Positions 41,657-42,384 of a DNA stretch of 42,384 nucleotides are shown piece by piece. The DNA comes from an uncultured Alcaligenaceae bacterium. Its GTDB lineage: Bacteria > Pseudomonadota > Gammaproteobacteria > Burkholderiales > Burkholderiaceae_B. Positions within the stretch are counted from its first letter, which is position 1, and every line of letters starts with the position of its first letter. Both the position numbers and the translations under genes were made by a program. The notes beneath the pieces were generated by a model. That model saw only the letters and a list, made by a program, of their open reading frames with translations. It was not told the DNA's origin and did no database searches. The DNA is taken from the NCBI GenBank assembly GCA_937952975.1, contig CALFXX010000033.1:1-42384 (forward strand), read 5' to 3'.

Positions 41657-42384
41657 TCAGCGCGACTGCAATGCGAGGGCATTGCTTAAAAATAAAGCTC
41701 CATCTGATGCAATGTTTTCGCCCAGTGTGAGCCCCGATAAAATTTGAACTCGATTGTTTTGAGTGAGACCAATCGTGAGACTTCTACGTTTGAAGGTTCT
41801 GTTGTCAGTCGTGACAAAGGTGGTAATGGTACCGTCGCCCTCGCGCACAATGCTTTCGGCAGGAATGGCAATGGATTTTTTCGGGGTGTTGGTTTCGATG
41901 ACGTAGCTAGCCAACATTTGTGCACGTAAAAGGTTATCGGCGTTAGTGATTTCAGCTCTCACCGCAACACGACGCGTCGCTGAATCGACTGCCGCTCCGA
42001 TATTGACGATTTTGCCTTCGTAACGCACCCCAGGCAGCGCGGCGATTGAAGCGACGAGAGGTTGTCCTTCTTTGATAAACGCTAATTCGGTCTCTGGTAC
42101 GTTTGCAATAATCCACATCGTCGTTTGATCTGCGACCGAAATCGGTGCGGGAGCGCTGCCAGGCTGCACTAACAAGCCTGGTTGGGCATTTCGACTAATG
42201 ACTTTCCCTGCCATTGGGCTTAAAACGATTAGTTCAGAATTTACTTTTTTGGTTGAAATGATGGCGTCAATTTCAAGATCAGTTTTCCCAAAAATTCGCA
42301 TGGCATCGCGTGCAGAGCGATAGTTGCCTTCTGCGGTTTGCTGATCTGAGGCTGCCTGGTCAAGGTCACGTTGAGAAGATGCCT
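41657..42384 (-). CDS. RND efflux periplasmic adaptor (membrane-fusion) protein, N-terminus outside window
   Basis: The frame is open through base 42384, so only the C-terminal ~241 residues are visible; an ATG at 42301 is internal. The upstream part (QRDLDQAASDQQTAEGNYRS) is the second strand of the alpha-helical hairpin. LSPMAGKVISRNAQPGLLV is the lipoyl-like half, and IANVPETELAFIKEGQPL starts the beta-barrel. The membrane-proximal domain follows at about 160-241. It links the HME pump to the outer-membrane lipoprotein. No His-rich metal-binding tail is present at the C-terminus. Confidence 0.9.
   Translation of the reverse strand, partial: ASSQRDLDQAASDQQTAEGNYRSARDAMRIFGKTDLEIDAIISTKKVNSELIVLSPMAGKVISRNAQPGLLVQPGSAPAPISVADQTTMWIIANVPETELAFIKEGQPLVASIAALPGVRYEGKIVNIGAAVDSATRRVAVRAEITNADNLLRAQMLASYVIETNTPKKSIAIPAESIVREGDGTITTFVTTDNRTFKRRSLTIGLTQNNRVQILSGLTLGENIASDGALFLSNALALQSR

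Noticed and set aside
1..42384. Search for a defence island, CRISPR array, prophage, insertion sequence, tRNA or integration site.
   Set aside because: No repeats with regular spacing, no transposase or integrase motifs, no cloverleaf-like sequence and no abrupt change in composition were seen; the region reads as ordinary chromosomal transport and metabolism genes.

Overview
The window is a 42.4 kb stretch of chromosome that reads like a betaproteobacterium of the order Burkholderiales, most likely the Alcaligenaceae (Bordetella/Achromobacter side). This is an inference from gene content: seven Bug-type (tripartite tricarboxylate transporter) periplasmic receptors with no TctA/TctB membrane partner, a complete HAAT (Liv) transporter, and solitary binding proteins next to catabolic enzymes. 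I see 37 protein genes, two of them cut by the window ends. I see no rRNA, tRNA, CRISPR array, insertion sequence or phage gene.

Layout. 1-4108: a 5'-truncated Bug receptor faces a minus-strand group of two Bug receptors and a D-2-hydroxyacid dehydrogenase; a perfect 12-bp hairpin lies between the converging genes. 4321-10372 (+): LysE/RhtB exporter, then leuB-leuC-leuD, whose last gene overlaps an NMT1/TauA-like binding protein, then a YeeE/YedE sulfur-compound membrane protein. 10428-10988 (-): VOC/glyoxalase protein. 11279-15267 (+): an AfuABC/FbpABC-shaped ABC importer (binding protein, fused double permease, ATPase). 15327-16241 (-): ketopantoate-reductase-like protein, divergent from a Bug receptor (16339-17322). 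17328-20708 (-): AMP-dependent acyl-CoA ligase, Bug receptor and a ModA-like protein with no signal peptide. 20910-21890 (+): Bug receptor. 21892-23022 (-): secreted protein of unknown function. 23156-31251 (-): livKHMGF followed by an SDR, an acetyl-CoA-synthetase-like ligase and an atypical SDR. 31465-31758 (-): DUF1330 protein with a clear intrinsic terminator. 31873-36915 (+): two unrelated MFS transporters, a Bug receptor and a class-III aminotransferase. 36940-42384 (-): an RND efflux system (adaptor cut by the window end, HME-type pump, outer-membrane lipoprotein).

How the genes work together. The region is dominated by capture of small organic acids or amines and their first metabolic step. 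Eleven periplasmic-binding-type proteins sit beside dehydrogenases, CoA ligases, an aminotransferase and isopropylmalate-type enzymes. The clearest pathway unit is the liv operon, where an importer is followed by a CoA ligase and two SDR proteins; this suggests uptake, CoA activation and oxidation of a carboxylic acid. The leuBCD set may be a second, non-housekeeping copy. I find no obviously new defence or mobile system. The most unusual items are the SDR lacking its catalytic Ser and Lys, the unassigned secreted protein, the diverged duplication at the ABC ATPase start, and several inverted repeats at operon junctions.
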